Shown: piece by piece, positions 26,545 through 37,300 of the stretch
Layout of the letters: every line of letters starts with the position of its first letter
Position numbering within the stretch: position 1 is the stretch's first letter
Origin: Campylobacter showae CSUNSWCD
GTDB taxonomy: Bacteria > Campylobacterota > Campylobacteria > Campylobacterales > Campylobacteraceae
Reading direction: 5' to 3'
Assembly: GCF_000313615.1 (NCBI RefSeq)
Contig: NZ_AMZQ01000016.1
Location: 1-64,000, forward strand
DNA: 64,000 nucleotides
Notes under the pieces: generated by a model
Told to the model about the DNA's origin: nothing
Databases searched by the model: none
Seen by the model: the letters and a program-made list of their open reading frames with translations, nothing else
Position numbers and translations under genes: made by a program

Positions 26545-26576
26545 ATTTCGATTTTTCTTTATTTTTAGCCTTTATT

Positions 26577-26585
26577 TGGTAAAAT
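26577..26585 (+). promoter_or_regulatory. Candidate promoter for the wzm-wzt polysaccharide operon
   Basis: TGGTAAAAT (extended TGN plus TAAAAT) lies 30 bases before the wzm start, in the 70-base gap after the Maf gene. A T-rich stretch precedes it, as is usual for Campylobacter sigma-70 promoters. Confidence 0.45.
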
Positions 26586-26614
26586 CACGCAAATTTAGCT
26601 AATCGGACGAAAGA

Positions 26615-27400
26615 TTGTTTTCAAATATTTATACGTATAGGTTTTTTATCGTAAATTCGGTCAAAAACGAGTTTATAACCAAATTTGCAAAAAGCAAGCT
26701 GGGCGTAGCGTGGGCAATACTGCATCCGCTAGCCCAAGTGCTCATCTACGCGACCATACTCTCCTCGGTACTCTCAGCCAAGTTGCCCGGCATCGATAGC
26801 AAATACGCATACGCAATCTACCTAATGAGCGGGATGCTTTGCTGGATGCTTTTTAGCGAGATTTTTTCGCGCTGCATCGGCATTTTTACCGACAACGCCA
26901 ACATAATCAAAAAAATGTCTTTTCCAAAAATCGTTCTTCCGGCTACCGTAGTTTTAAGCTCAGTGATAAACAATCTAATTTTATTCGCCGCAATAGCAGT
27001 CGTATTTGCTTTTTTGGGACATTTTGCCGGCGCAAATTTGATCTTTTTGCCGATCTTTTCCTTAGTCACGGTGATGCTAGCCGTAGGATTTGGGCTGTTT
27101 TTCGGCGTCATAAACGTCTTTATGCGCGACGTAGGCCAGATCATCGCCATCGTATTGCAGTTTTTATTTTGGCTAACGCCAATCGTTTATATGACGAGCA
27201 TTTTACCGTCAAATTTGCAAGAGCTAATCTACATAAATCCGCTTGTTGGCGTAGTTAGCGGCTATCACGATATTTTGATTTACGACAAGATGCCCGATTT
27301 TTCACTTTTGATTTATCCGATTATTATCGGCGCGGCAAGCCTTGGAGCCGCATTTTTCGTTTATAAACGAGCCGAAGAAGAGATGGCGGACGTTTTATGA
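26615..27400 (+). CDS. wzm: Polysaccharide ABC exporter, membrane subunit (Wzm/KpsM-like)
   Basis: 261 aa, ABC-2 family, about six membrane segments. The N-terminal cytoplasmic helix FFIVNSVKNEFITKFAKSKL leads to GVAWAILHPLAQVLIYATI. The start is TTG 26615 with a weak GGA upstream. It forms the channel that exports an undecaprenyl-linked glycan. The partner ATPase has a Wzt-type glycan-binding C-terminus, which points to an O-antigen-type system rather than KpsM/T capsule export. It overlaps wzt by 4 nt (ATGA). Confidence 0.9.
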   Translation: MFSNIYTYRFFIVNSVKNEFITKFAKSKLGVAWAILHPLAQVLIYATILSSVLSAKLPGIDSKYAYAIYLMSGMLCWMLFSEIFSRCIGIFTDNANIIKKMSFPKIVLPATVVLSSVINNLILFAAIAVVFAFLGHFAGANLIFLPIFSLVTVMLAVGFGLFFGVINVFMRDVGQIIAIVLQFLFWLTPIVYMTSILPSNLQELIYINPLVGVVSGYHDILIYDKMPDFSLLIYPIIIGAASLGAAFFVYKRAEEEMADVL

Positions 27401-28620
27401 TTTTATCGGTTCAAAATATCTGTAAAACTTACTTGGATTATGAGAGTAACTTTAAGCGATTTGCCTCGTGGTTTAGCAAAAATAAAGAAGAAAAAAACGT
27501 AAAAACCGTGCTAAAAGACGTAAGCTTTGACGTGGGAGCCGGCGAAGTAGTCGGGCTAATCGGTCAAAACGGAGCGGGCAAGAGCACTCTTTTAAAAATC
27601 ATATCGCACACACTAAAGCCCTCAAGCGGCCGCGTAACGAGCAGTGCTAAAATTTCGTCTATTTTGGAGCTGGGCATGGGCTTTCACGGCGATCTAACAG
27701 GCAGGCAAAACGCCTACCAGTCCTGCTCTCTCATGGGCTACTCAAAAGAGCAGATCGACGAAATAATAGCCTATATCGAAGACTTTGCCGAGATAGGCGA
27801 GTATTTTGATTATCCCGTGCGAATTTACAGTAGCGGCATGCAGATGCGCCTTGCTTTTTCGGTCGTCACGGCAAACCGCCCAGATATACTCATCATCGAC
27901 GAAGCGCTATCGGTAGGCGACGTGTACTTTCAGCACAAAAGCTTTGACAAGATAAAAGAATTTAAAAGCCTAGGCACTACGCTCATCATCGTTTCGCACG
28001 ATAGCGGTGCGATAAAATCGATCTGCGACCGAGTAATCTTGCTAGAAAAAGGGCAAATTCTAAAAGACGGAGAGCCTGAAGCCGTACTTGATTATTATAA
28101 CGCCCTAATCTCAAAAAAACAAGACGTACAAATCTCGCAAGTAGCCCTAGAAAACGGCAAAATCGCAACTATATCGGGCAACAAAAAAGCCTGCATAAAA
28201 AACGTGGAAATTTTAGACGCCGCAGGCAAAAAGATACAAAATTTAGAAGTCGGCAAAAAAATCAAACTAAAAGTAACGGTACAAGCAAACGAAAATTTGC
28301 CCTCGCTAGTGCTAGGCTATCAGATCAAAAATCGCTTCTCGCAGGTCGTCTACGGCACGAACACTTACCATCTAAAGCAAGCTTTAAAAAATCTCAAAAA
28401 AGGCGAGGAGTACGACTTTAGTTTCGAATTTGACGCAAATTTGGGCGTCGGGTCGTTTTCAGTCACATTAGCGCTACACGATAACGACAACCATCTGCAA
28501 AACAACTACGAATGGCGCGACAACGCAATCATTTTTAACGTCGTAAATTTTAGCAAGCCCGATTTCGTCGGCCTTGCGTATCTTGAACCGAGTTTAGAAG
28601 TAAAGAGAATAAATGGATAA
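27397..28620 (+). CDS. wzt: Polysaccharide ABC exporter ATPase with glycan-recognition domain (Wzt-like)
   Basis: 407 aa. The ATPase is at 1-250 with Walker A GLIGQNGAGKSTLL (about 56), signature YSSGMQMRLAFSV, and Walker B PDILIIDEALSV. A C-terminal beta-sandwich domain at about 270-395 resembles Wzt-C, with VLGYQIKNRFSQVVYGTNT. In E. coli O8/O9a that domain reads the modified non-reducing end of the finished chain. The downstream gene carries a methyltransferase that could supply such a cap. The gene overlaps its neighbour by 8 nt. Confidence 0.92.
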   Translation: MILSVQNICKTYLDYESNFKRFASWFSKNKEEKNVKTVLKDVSFDVGAGEVVGLIGQNGAGKSTLLKIISHTLKPSSGRVTSSAKISSILELGMGFHGDLTGRQNAYQSCSLMGYSKEQIDEIIAYIEDFAEIGEYFDYPVRIYSSGMQMRLAFSVVTANRPDILIIDEALSVGDVYFQHKSFDKIKEFKSLGTTLIIVSHDSGAIKSICDRVILLEKGQILKDGEPEAVLDYYNALISKKQDVQISQVALENGKIATISGNKKACIKNVEILDAAGKKIQNLEVGKKIKLKVTVQANENLPSLVLGYQIKNRFSQVVYGTNTYHLKQALKNLKKGEEYDFSFEFDANLGVGSFSVTLALHDNDNHLQNNYEWRDNAIIFNVVNFSKPDFVGLAYLEPSLEVKRING

Positions 28621-31600
28621 ATTTTATAAAAGTTTCGAGGATAAATTTAGGGGAGATAAGAGCGAGATCAAAAAACGCCTGCTTGCTTATGAGCCGTTTT
28701 TGCAAATTTTAAAGCAAAATAACGAAAAGCCGGCGGCGGTCGATCTAGGCTGCGGTAGAGGCGAATGGCTTGAAATTTTAAAGCAAAACGGCTTTATTGC
28801 GCGCGGTTGCGACGTTAGCGAGGAGATGATAAAAGAGTGCGAGAAAAACGCGCTTGAGGCCAAAAAACAAGGAGCGATAGAGTTTTTAAGCGAGCTAGAA
28901 GACTCAAGCCTTGCGCTCGTTAGCGCCTTTCAGCTTGCAGAGCATTTAGAGTTTAGCGAGCTTTGCGAACTAATAAAACAAGCGCGCCGAGTTCTCAAAG
29001 ACGGCGGTATCTTGCTACTTGAAACGCCAAATCCCGAAAACTTACGCGTCGCTACGCTAACTTTCTACTTAGACGTTACGCACGTAAAGCCTATCCCGCC
29101 GATGCTACTTGAGTATCTGTGCGAATTTGAAGGCTTTAGCGATACGTTTATGATGAGGCTGAACTCAAATTTGAGCTTTAGCGAGGATTTGCAAAATCAA
29201 AACGTCACGTTAAGAGACGTTTTAAGCAGCGTCGGGCTTGATTACGCGGTTTTGGGACTTAAAAACGGCGACGAAAAAACTCACGAAGCATTTTTAAACG
29301 CGGCTAAAAGCGGCTATAGTTTTGAAGAGTTAGCCGATAGATTCGACGTAGCGGCGTTTAAAAACAAAACTCAGATGCTCGAGCTAAAAAACGACGTCTG
29401 GAAGGAGTCTTTGGAGACGAAAGAGGCTCTTTGGAAAAGCTCGCTTGAGCTAGATAATTTACGAGCCCAAAACGCACGCCTGCACGAAGATCTAGAAAAT
29501 TTACTCGGCAAATATCTCGCGCTAAACCACAAAGTCTACGTCCTAGAAAACGAAACTCCCGTTATCAAAAACGATATCGAGCATCTTAAAATTTTCGTCG
29601 CCAAATTTAAAAGGGTCGCAAAGCCGCTTATTTGGGTATATAAGTTTTTGAGATTTTGTAAAAATTTAGCTAAAGATAATCTCAAAAAAGCGCTCAAATT
29701 CGGTATAAATTTAACCGAAAAGACGGCAAATAACAATCCTAAATTTAAAAAGAATCTCAAGATATTTTTAAATAAATTCCCGGCTCTTAGGGCAAAAATT
29801 TTTAGCCTCAAAGGCCAAATAAGAGACGATATATACGTCTCGCAAGAGGGCGTTTTCGAGCCGAACGTTTTTGAACTAAAGCACTCAAAAGAGTACGAGC
29901 AAAATTTGGAGCTGAAAAATCTCAAATTTAAAGAAAACTTTAGCGAGCTAACGGTAATCGGCAACATCAGCGGACACTACAGTCTGGCCGCAATAAATAG
30001 AAACATCGTATTTAGGCTACTAAACAAAGTAAAAAACGTCTTTGTTATCTGCTATCACGCAAACTATTTTGATAAAATCGAAGACATCGCGATAACCAAA
30101 GACGAGTACGAAACGCTAAGAAGCATAGTGCCGGATAAAAACGCACCCGCAATCAGAAGCGACGACAAGGTCGCGATCTACCACCACTACCCGCTAATCG
30201 AAGACGTGCGCGAGGGATACGGCTTTGAGATCGCGGTGTTTTTCTGGGAGGAGTCGCGTATCCCGCCTAGGACGATCGAAATTTTAAACTCCAAGTATAA
30301 AGGCATTTTAGTTTCGACCTTTTTCATCAAAAAAATTCTCATCGACAACGGTTGCTATACGCCCGTAAAAGTGGCCGATATACCGCTAAAAACGCCGCCT
30401 GCGCCAAGCGTTTCGCAAGAAAACAGCGACCAAAAGCGCGAGATAAAGCTCTTTCACATCTCCTCGTGCCTACCTAGAAAGGGTGCCGATGTGCTACTGC
30501 GAGCCTTTAACGAAGCTTGCAAAAAAGCTAAATTTGAGCTAAGCCTAACGATAAAAAGCTTCCCTAATCCGCACAACAGCGTAACCGAGCAAATCGAGCT
30601 TTTAGTCGATAAAAAGTACCGCGATAAAATCTGCGTGATACTAAACGAAGATCTAACCGCGCTTGACGTGGCAAATCTATACGAGCAGTGCGATATCGTC
30701 GTGCTACCGACGCGCGGCGAGGGGCTAAATATGCCGGCAATCGAAGGCGTACACTATAAAAAGCCGGTTATCTCCACCGACTATAGCGGCCAGTGCGAGT
30801 TTTTGGATGGCAGCTGCGAGTTTATCGGATACAAATTTGCGCCGGCCGTTACGCATTTTAATCTAAATTATTCATTTTGGGCGGAGCCTAGCGTCAAGGA
30901 TCTAAGCGAAAAGATCCTCAAAGTAGCCGAGCAAATTTTACAAAACCGCGCGCCAAACATAGAACCAATAAAACAGAAGGTCGATGAAATGATGTTCGGC
31001 AAGAAAAATGCGCTAAATTTTATCTCGAGCATCTCGCATCTAAAATCCTTTAAAAATGAGCCAAGCGAGCTAAAAATAGCCTACTTTTCGACATATAACG
31101 CCGTTTGCGGTATAGCCGAATACTCAAAATACCTAACGGACGAGCTTGCGCGAGCGGGCGCAGATTTGCAAATTTACACTTGGAGCGAGCAAAAGCGCAC
31201 CGATGGGTCAAATTTAACCCAAGAAAACGACAATATAAAAGTCTATGAAATAGAGCGCGAAAAACTACTATCGGGGCTTGAGACGGATGCGAATATTATC
31301 TGGCTACAACACCATTTTACCTTTTTCGAGATAGATGAAAAGCTAAAATCAGACGTCGCCGCGCTAAAATCGCAGGGCAAAATTTGTTTCATCACGCTTC
31401 ACAGCACGAAGCAAATCCTAAACTACCCGCACCAAACTCAACAAAACTGGCACGACACGCTTTACGAATTCGACCGAGTTTTCGTCCACAGTATCGACGA
31501 TCTAAATACGCTTAGGCTGCTTGGACTTATCGACAACGTCACGCTAGTACCACACGGAACGCAAAATTTAACGAGCGCTCAAATCAAATGCAAAGAAGCG

Positions 31601-32197
31601 GACGGCAAATTTATGGTAGGATTTTTAGGACTGCTATTTGCGCATAAAAACCTACCTGTGCTACTAGAAGCTTTTGCGAAATTCAGTCAAAATATAGACG
31701 CAAAACTAGTCATAATCAGTCCGGTCGCAAGCGCGGACGGCGAGGCGGAGCTACAAAGATGCCACAAACTTTGCGAAAAGCTAAATTTGAGCGAAAAAAT
31801 AGAGTGGCATACGAGCTTTTTACCGATAGAAACTGTAAACGAAAAACTAAGTTGTTGCGATGCGATCGTATTGCCGTACGGACAGACCGACGAGGGTAGT
31901 AGTGCAGCAGCCAGAGTCTCTCTAAGTCTTTGTAAAAACGTTATAGTTACGCCGTCAAGAATCTTTAGCGAGATGCAAAATATCACGATAGCGGCAGACG
32001 GTTTTAGCGACGAGGATATCCTAGAACAACTCGAAAAAGTAAAAAATAATGAAATAGATGGTAAAATTTATGATAAGCGCATAAAGTGGCTAGAAGAAAA
32101 CAGCTGGCAAAACATCGCCGGTCTTTATTTAAGAATCTTTAAAGCCATAAATACTGATCATAATTTTATGCGACATTTAAAAAACGGAGAAGAATAA
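28613..32197 (+). CDS. Fused SAM methyltransferase, coiled coil and two GT4-like glycosyltransferases
   Basis: 1194 aa. Residues 1-220: class I methyltransferase with SAM loop [14 protein letters not shown] at 41-54 and the [12 protein letters not shown] lead typical of O-antigen-linked methyltransferases. About 245-330: charged helical segment likely to coil, then a basic linker. About 440-790: GT-B glycosyltransferase with [14 protein letters not shown] and the E-x7-E-type [13 protein letters not shown] near 698. About 818-1183: second GT-B with [34 protein letters not shown] and [15 protein letters not shown]. It likely polymerises the glycan exported by Wzm/Wzt and caps it by methylation, combining roles that WbdA and WbdD share in E. 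coli. Donor sugars are inferred from gmd/rmd downstream. Confidence 0.85.
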   Translation: MDKFYKSFEDKFRGDKSEIKKRLLAYEPFLQILKQNNEKPAAVDLGCGRGEWLEILKQNGFIARGCDVSEEMIKECEKNALEAKKQGAIEFLSELEDSSLALVSAFQLAEHLEFSELCELIKQARRVLKDGGILLLETPNPENLRVATLTFYLDVTHVKPIPPMLLEYLCEFEGFSDTFMMRLNSNLSFSEDLQNQNVTLRDVLSSVGLDYAVLGLKNGDEKTHEAFLNAAKSGYSFEELADRFDVAAFKNKTQMLELKNDVWKESLETKEALWKSSLELDNLRAQNARLHEDLENLLGKYLALNHKVYVLENETPVIKNDIEHLKIFVAKFKRVAKPLIWVYKFLRFCKNLAKDNLKKALKFGINLTEKTANNNPKFKKNLKIFLNKFPALRAKIFSLKGQIRDDIYVSQEGVFEPNVFELKHSKEYEQNLELKNLKFKENFSELTVIGNISGHYSLAAINRNIVFRLLNKVKNVFVICYHANYFDKIEDIAITKDEYETLRSIVPDKNAPAIRSDDKVAIYHHYPLIEDVREGYGFEIAVFFWEESRIPPRTIEILNSKYKGILVSTFFIKKILIDNGCYTPVKVADIPLKTPPAPSVSQENSDQKREIKLFHISSCLPRKGADVLLRAFNEACKKAKFELSLTIKSFPNPHNSVTEQIELLVDKKYRDKICVILNEDLTALDVANLYEQCDIVVLPTRGEGLNMPAIEGVHYKKPVISTDYSGQCEFLDGSCEFIGYKFAPAVTHFNLNYSFWAEPSVKDLSEKILKVAEQILQNRAPNIEPIKQKVDEMMFGKKNALNFISSISHLKSFKNEPSELKIAYFSTYNAVCGIAEYSKYLTDELARAGADLQIYTWSEQKRTDGSNLTQENDNIKVYEIEREKLLSGLETDANIIWLQHHFTFFEIDEKLKSDVAALKSQGKICFITLHSTKQILNYPHQTQQNWHDTLYEFDRVFVHSIDDLNTLRLLGLIDNVTLVPHGTQNLTSAQIKCKEADGKFMVGFLGLLFAHKNLPVLLEAFAKFSQNIDAKLVIISPVASADGEAELQRCHKLCEKLNLSEKIEWHTSFLPIETVNEKLSCCDAIVLPYGQTDEGSSAAARVSLSLCKNVIVTPSRIFSEMQNITIAADGFSDEDILEQLEKVKNNEIDGKIYDKRIKWLEENSWQNIAGLYLRIFKAINTDHNFMRHLKNGEE

Positions 32198-33228
32198 TGA
32201 AAAAAGCTATAATCACGGGCGTCGGAGGCCAAGACGGCGCGTATCTGGCTAGATATCTGATCGATCTGGGATATGAGATCTATGGCGGTTACAGACGAGC
32301 GGTGAGCCCGAATTTTTGGAGATTAAACGAGCTAGGTCTTTTAAATGAGCCGAATTTTCATCTAGTCGAGTTTGAGCTAACCGACCCGTTTAATATCCTA
32401 AGCGTCGTCAATAAAATAAGACCCGAGGAAATCTACAACCTAGCCGCCCAAAGTTTCGTAGGCGTTAGTTTTAAAGAGCCTTTCCACACTGCAAACGCTA
32501 CGGGTATCGGCACGCTAAATATACTAGAGGCAATCAAAACGGTAGATAAAAGTATCAAATTTTACCAAGCTAGCACATCAGAGATGTTCGGCAAAGTCCA
32601 AGCCGTCCCGCAAAGCGAAACGACGCCGTTTTATCCGCGTTCACCTTACGGAGTGGCAAAGCTTTATGCACACTTTATCACAGTAAACTATCAAGAAAGC
32701 TACGATATTTTCGCCTCAAGCGGCATTTTATTTAACCACGAAAGTCCGCTAAGAGGACTTGAGTTCGTCACGAGAAAAATCACGAATACGGCCGCAAAAA
32801 TCGCTCTGAAAAAGGCTAAAACTTTAGAACTAGGCAACCTAGACGCAAAGCGCGACTGGGGCTACGCCAAAGAATACGTCGAAGGCATGCACGCGATGCT
32901 ACAAGCCCCAACTCCGGACACCTTCGTGCTCGCTACCGGCGTAACGACCACTGTCAGGGATTTTGTAAAGCTTAGCTTTGAAGCGCTAGATATCGGAATA
33001 AAATTCGAGGGCGAAGGCATAAACGAAGTCGGGCTAAACGATAAGGGCGACGTGATCGTAAAGATAAATCCGGCATTTTTTAGACCCGCGGAGGTCGATC
33101 TGCTAATAGGCGACGCCTCAAAAGCTAAGCAAAAGCTCGGTTGGAGCGCAAAGACTGATCTAAAGGGACTTTGCGATATGATGATAAAAGCCGATCTAAG
33201 GCGCATCGAGGCGGGATTTGAGTTCTAA
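32197..33228 (+). CDS. gmd: GDP-mannose 4,6-dehydratase
   Basis: 343 aa, extended short-chain dehydrogenase. NADP loop [16 protein letters not shown] at residue 6, [12 protein letters not shown], catalytic region [12 protein letters not shown] and [10 protein letters not shown] with the Tyr/Lys pair, [12 protein letters not shown], and [16 protein letters not shown] are all diagnostic. It makes GDP-4-keto-6-deoxy-D-mannose. It shares one base with the previous stop (TAATG). No phosphomannomutase or GDP-mannose pyrophosphorylase gene is in the window, so GDP-mannose must come from elsewhere. Confidence 0.95.
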   Translation: MKKAIITGVGGQDGAYLARYLIDLGYEIYGGYRRAVSPNFWRLNELGLLNEPNFHLVEFELTDPFNILSVVNKIRPEEIYNLAAQSFVGVSFKEPFHTANATGIGTLNILEAIKTVDKSIKFYQASTSEMFGKVQAVPQSETTPFYPRSPYGVAKLYAHFITVNYQESYDIFASSGILFNHESPLRGLEFVTRKITNTAAKIALKKAKTLELGNLDAKRDWGYAKEYVEGMHAMLQAPTPDTFVLATGVTTTVRDFVKLSFEALDIGIKFEGEGINEVGLNDKGDVIVKINPAFFRPAEVDLLIGDASKAKQKLGWSAKTDLKGLCDMMIKADLRRIEAGFEF

Positions 33229-34075
33229 GCGCGTTTTTATCACGGGGATTGAGGGCTTTACGGGTCGCTATCTGGAGCGATACCTTTGTGCGCTCGGCTA
33301 CGAGGTCTCAGGCGGCGCCCTGAGACCTAGCGCGCCTAATCATACGCGCCTTGATCTGCTTGATAAAGACAGCATAAAAGCCGCCTTTGGCGTCAAATTC
33401 GACTACATCATCCACCTCGCGGCGGTGTCTTTTGCTATGGCCGACCCTACCGAAATCAAAAATGCAAACGAAATCGGTACCATAAATTTGCTAGAGGCTC
33501 TAGGTTCCGTTAAATTTGAAAAGGCGATCTTTGCAAGCTCGGCTAGCGTCTACGGCGGAGGAGATATGCCCATGTGCGAAAACTCTCCGTTAAATCCGCA
33601 AAGCGTCTATGCCGAAAGTAAAATTTTCATGGAGGAGCAGATAGCTAAAAGCGGACTTCCTTTTATCATAGCGCGCCCATTTAACTACACAGGTACTGGA
33701 CAAAGCGAAAATTTCCTCATACCAAAAATAGTGCGGCATTTTAAAGATAAAGCTCATACAATAAAACTCGGAAATTTGACGCCAAAGCGCGAATATAACG
33801 ACATAAACGACGTCGTGAGAATATACGAGCAACTACTAAAACTCGAAGCTAACGATGAAATTTTTAACATTGGCTCTGGTAAGGCTTATAGTATTGAGGA
33901 AATTTTACAAATTTTACATCGCTTAAGCGGGCACGATATCGCCGTACAAAGCGATCCCCGATTTATCAGAGCAAACGACCCCGCCCTACTCGTCTGCGAT
34001 ACTATGAAACTAAAAAGCTGTGGCATAGCTCCTTGCAACGGAGATATAAATAATCTACTATACTCTATGCTTTAG
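33218..34075 (+). CDS. rmd: GDP-4-keto-6-deoxy-D-mannose reductase, probably forming GDP-D-rhamnose
   Basis: 285 aa. NAD(P) loop [36 protein letters not shown] with YAESK as the Tyr/Lys pair, [10 protein letters not shown], and [16 protein letters not shown]. These features and pairing with gmd fit Rmd; a related reductase making GDP-6-deoxy-D-talose cannot be excluded. It starts at TTG 33218 inside the end of gmd, with a GAGGCGGG site close upstream. It is the last gene of the polysaccharide cluster. Confidence 0.85.
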   Translation: MSSKRVFITGIEGFTGRYLERYLCALGYEVSGGALRPSAPNHTRLDLLDKDSIKAAFGVKFDYIIHLAAVSFAMADPTEIKNANEIGTINLLEALGSVKFEKAIFASSASVYGGGDMPMCENSPLNPQSVYAESKIFMEEQIAKSGLPFIIARPFNYTGTGQSENFLIPKIVRHFKDKAHTIKLGNLTPKREYNDINDVVRIYEQLLKLEANDEIFNIGSGKAYSIEEILQILHRLSGHDIAVQSDPRFIRANDPALLVCDTMKLKSCGIAPCNGDINNLLYSML

Positions 34076-34300
34076 ATATTAATATACTTCCTGGCGTCTT
34101 TCGCCAAAATCTAGCATTGTTATTATTCTATTTTTTATATACAAAAACTTAAATAGTTCGTATCTTATTAAATCACGGATTTTAATTACTTTTCCCGCAG
34201 GTTTTAATTTCCGGTTTTAGACCAAAATCAAGAGCTAGGCGCAAAATGGAAAAATATGTAACTTTAAATTTTATAAACTGGCTTTACAGAAGAAGAGAAG

Positions 34301-34323
34301 TTCGGCAGGTAAAACCTGCCGAA
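34301..34323 (-). terminator. Terminator of the first S-layer gene
   Basis: TTCGGCAGGT (34301-34310) pairs with 34314-34323 across a 3-nt loop. It lies 13 bases beyond the S-layer gene stop on the minus strand and is followed there by CTTCTCTTCTTC. The convergent rmd gene ends about 225 bases away; the space between (34076-34300) shows only a small TGGCG/CGCCA hairpin at 34092-34106. Confidence 0.6.
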
Positions 34324-34336
34324 AAGAAAGGAGAAA

Positions 34337-37300
34337 TCAGAATGCGTTAATAGTAACTTCGCCAGCATTAACTGTTGTGTCAAGGTTGGCAATATTTACG
34401 CCCGATAGCTTAACGATAGTGTCGCCTGCGCCAAAGTCAGCATCACCTGTAGCAGCGTTGTATACCAAGTATGTATCGTTTAGATATGAATAAGCATATA
34501 TCTTGCCTGCTTGGTTATGAGACCCACCAAAGAATCCACCATGTTTAGCCGCAAGAGCAAAGTTATCTTGCGCATTTCCGTTGGCATCTATAGCTACTTT
34601 TTCTATAGGAGCCGTACCGCCAGCAAATTTGATCTTATCACCTACATTGATCTTATCTATTGTCACAAGTCTAGTGTGAGACTCGTTGGCACTATCAAAA
34701 CCTGCGCCTATAACCGAAGTACTAACATCGAAGGTATCATTACCCGAACCGCTCTTAATGGTTATAATTTGGCCTTTTGGATCTGCGCCTGCGCTACCTG
34801 GGGCTAGGAAAGTTCCTGTCTTAATGGTATTATTGCCTTCGCCTGCATCGATTGAAATTTTTGCAGCTTTTTGATCACCCGCCAAAGTAATCGTGTCATC
34901 TCCATCAGTAGCTTTAATAATCTCAATAACTTTACTTGCCGTGTTTGTGATAGTACCTTTTTCTACATTTTTTAAACCGCTAAAGTCAATCTTTGTTAAT
35001 TTTTCAGCATTCGTATCGTTAAACGTATATTCGTCGGTGCCAGTACCCATATCGCCCGAGATAGTAGCTGTTTCTAGATCTTTACCTTCGACGCTTTCAG
35101 AACCATTAACAAGCGAGAATTTTGTAGCAGCAGTTACAACCAACTTATCAGCCTGAGCAGACGTAGTAACGTTTGCGACGAAATCTTTCGAGTTGATATC
35201 TTGCTTCATGGTGATATTAACATCTGTTGAAAGCGGAGTTTGGGTAGAGCCTTTATAGACTACCGTATCTGCCACAATACTATTAAACACATTTGCACCT
35301 ATGGTTTTACTTAGATCTACCGTTACGCTATCGGCACTTACAGAACCTGTAGCACCAAGATTAACGATACCCTTAGTATTTCCGGCGTCAATGTTTATAC
35401 TTGTGCTATCTTTTACTTTTATCTTGCCATCTATAACGGCAGCGCTTTTTAGATCTAGGGCTCCAACAACAACATCTTTGAATACGTCTTTTAGCGTAAT
35501 ATTTACATTTTTAACGTGATCGGCATTCATATTTCCTATATTTACGGCACTTGGTGCGTTTTGACCCTTGATGTTGCTTAGGTTGATATTTACATTCTCA
35601 GCCTTTATATTAGAAATCAATACTTGACCCGTTACGCCTTTGGCTGTAAAGTTCAAATCGTTCTTAACATCTATATTGTTGGCTATGTCAACATTAAATC
35701 TAGAATCGCTAATGTCAAAGGTGGCACCGCTGTTTTTAGATTTGATTTCATCTGCTATTTTAACGTTACCGATTTTATTAGCAACGAAAGTTATCTCGCC
35801 ACCTACGTCAAATTTATTTACTTCGATATCGTTTGTGACATTTTTAAAGTTGAAATTTGCACCGGCATTTGTCGATTTTTTCGTAGTTACGTCACCGACT
35901 TTTAAAGCAGTTACGTGGCTTGAGCCTTGATAGACGGTAACAAGATCATTTACGTTTAGTTTTACGCCGTTTTCAGAATCAGTCGCTCCAAGATTATGAA
36001 GCTCAACCAAGCTTGCTACAGGCATATTGGCTAAACCTTTGACATTTATCTCAGATACGTATTGTAGTCCTTTATCCAAGACATCAAGAGCACCCAAGGT
36101 AGCTATGTTTAGAGTTTTCACTCTTGCGTCTTCATGGATATCAAAAGTAAATTTCTTAGGATCATTGTTAGTTAAGTTTATCGTCTTCAACTCATGAATA
36201 TTTCTTAGAGAAAGGCCTGAATTTTCAACCATATTTACATTCACGTTGATTGTAGTAGCCTTTGGCGCCTCAATAACGCTAGCTGCGTTATCAGTAAGGT
36301 TACCATTTACAGTTTTAACCGATTTATCCAAATTTACAGTAAGGTTTTTGGACTCAGAAACTCTTACTTTGCCGATTATATCTTGTGGTGTAGTCGCATT
36401 ATCTATCGCATAGTTAATGGTGTCAACAAATTTGTCGTTTATATGCAACACGCCTTGACCGTTTCCTACGCTAGTAGCTTTCGCATCCACTTTGTCTGTT
36501 AAATTTACAGTTTTTATGCTAGAGCTCGTAATAACCAACGTTGCGTCGAGTTGACCGGCCGTTAGACTCTTGACGTCAGTTTGTCCTGTTAAGTCTAGAG
36601 CGCTTACAGAATCATTTTTATCAAAGATTTCGATACTATCGACACCCTTTAGTTGGATTTGTTTTAGCGAACTTACTTTTTCTATCTGAAGAGTATCGTT
36701 GCCGGCGCCCATATCTATAGAAACAGAGTTAGACTCAAGTTTTCCTATCTTTATCGTGTCATTGCCGTTGCCGCTTTTGATACTAGTGTAGTAAGCAGAC
36801 TCGGTTAAATCTGCAGTCAAATTTCCAGTAAGAGCAGATGCGTCAAGACTATTTACAAAATCTTTAGTATGAATATCTTTGTCTTTAGTGGATATGGTTA
36901 AATCCGCTTCGCCTTTTACCGTGATAAATTTGTTTTCTACATCTTTTATATAGCTAGCCTTTTCTCTAGTTGTTATATTTAATGTTTCAATACCATTAAA
37001 TTTGACTTTAAGAGAATTTTTATGGCTATCGTTTTCTGTATCAGGAGTAGCTCTACCTACATTATTTAGGGTCAAATTTTGTGAGTCGTTCTTGCCTTTT
37101 ACTAATTCGGTGTTGTAAGCGATACCAACCTCAGTGGAGTCTTTTTGGTCTATTACGGTTAAGTCAACGATATTAGATAGATTTGTTACCCTAATGCCAT
37201 TTGTGCCGTGAGTAGAAACAGATTGCAAACCCTCTACTTTGTCCGCATTAAACACCCTTTGAGTGTTTGAAGTATTTGCTAAATTTAACGCTTCTACGTT

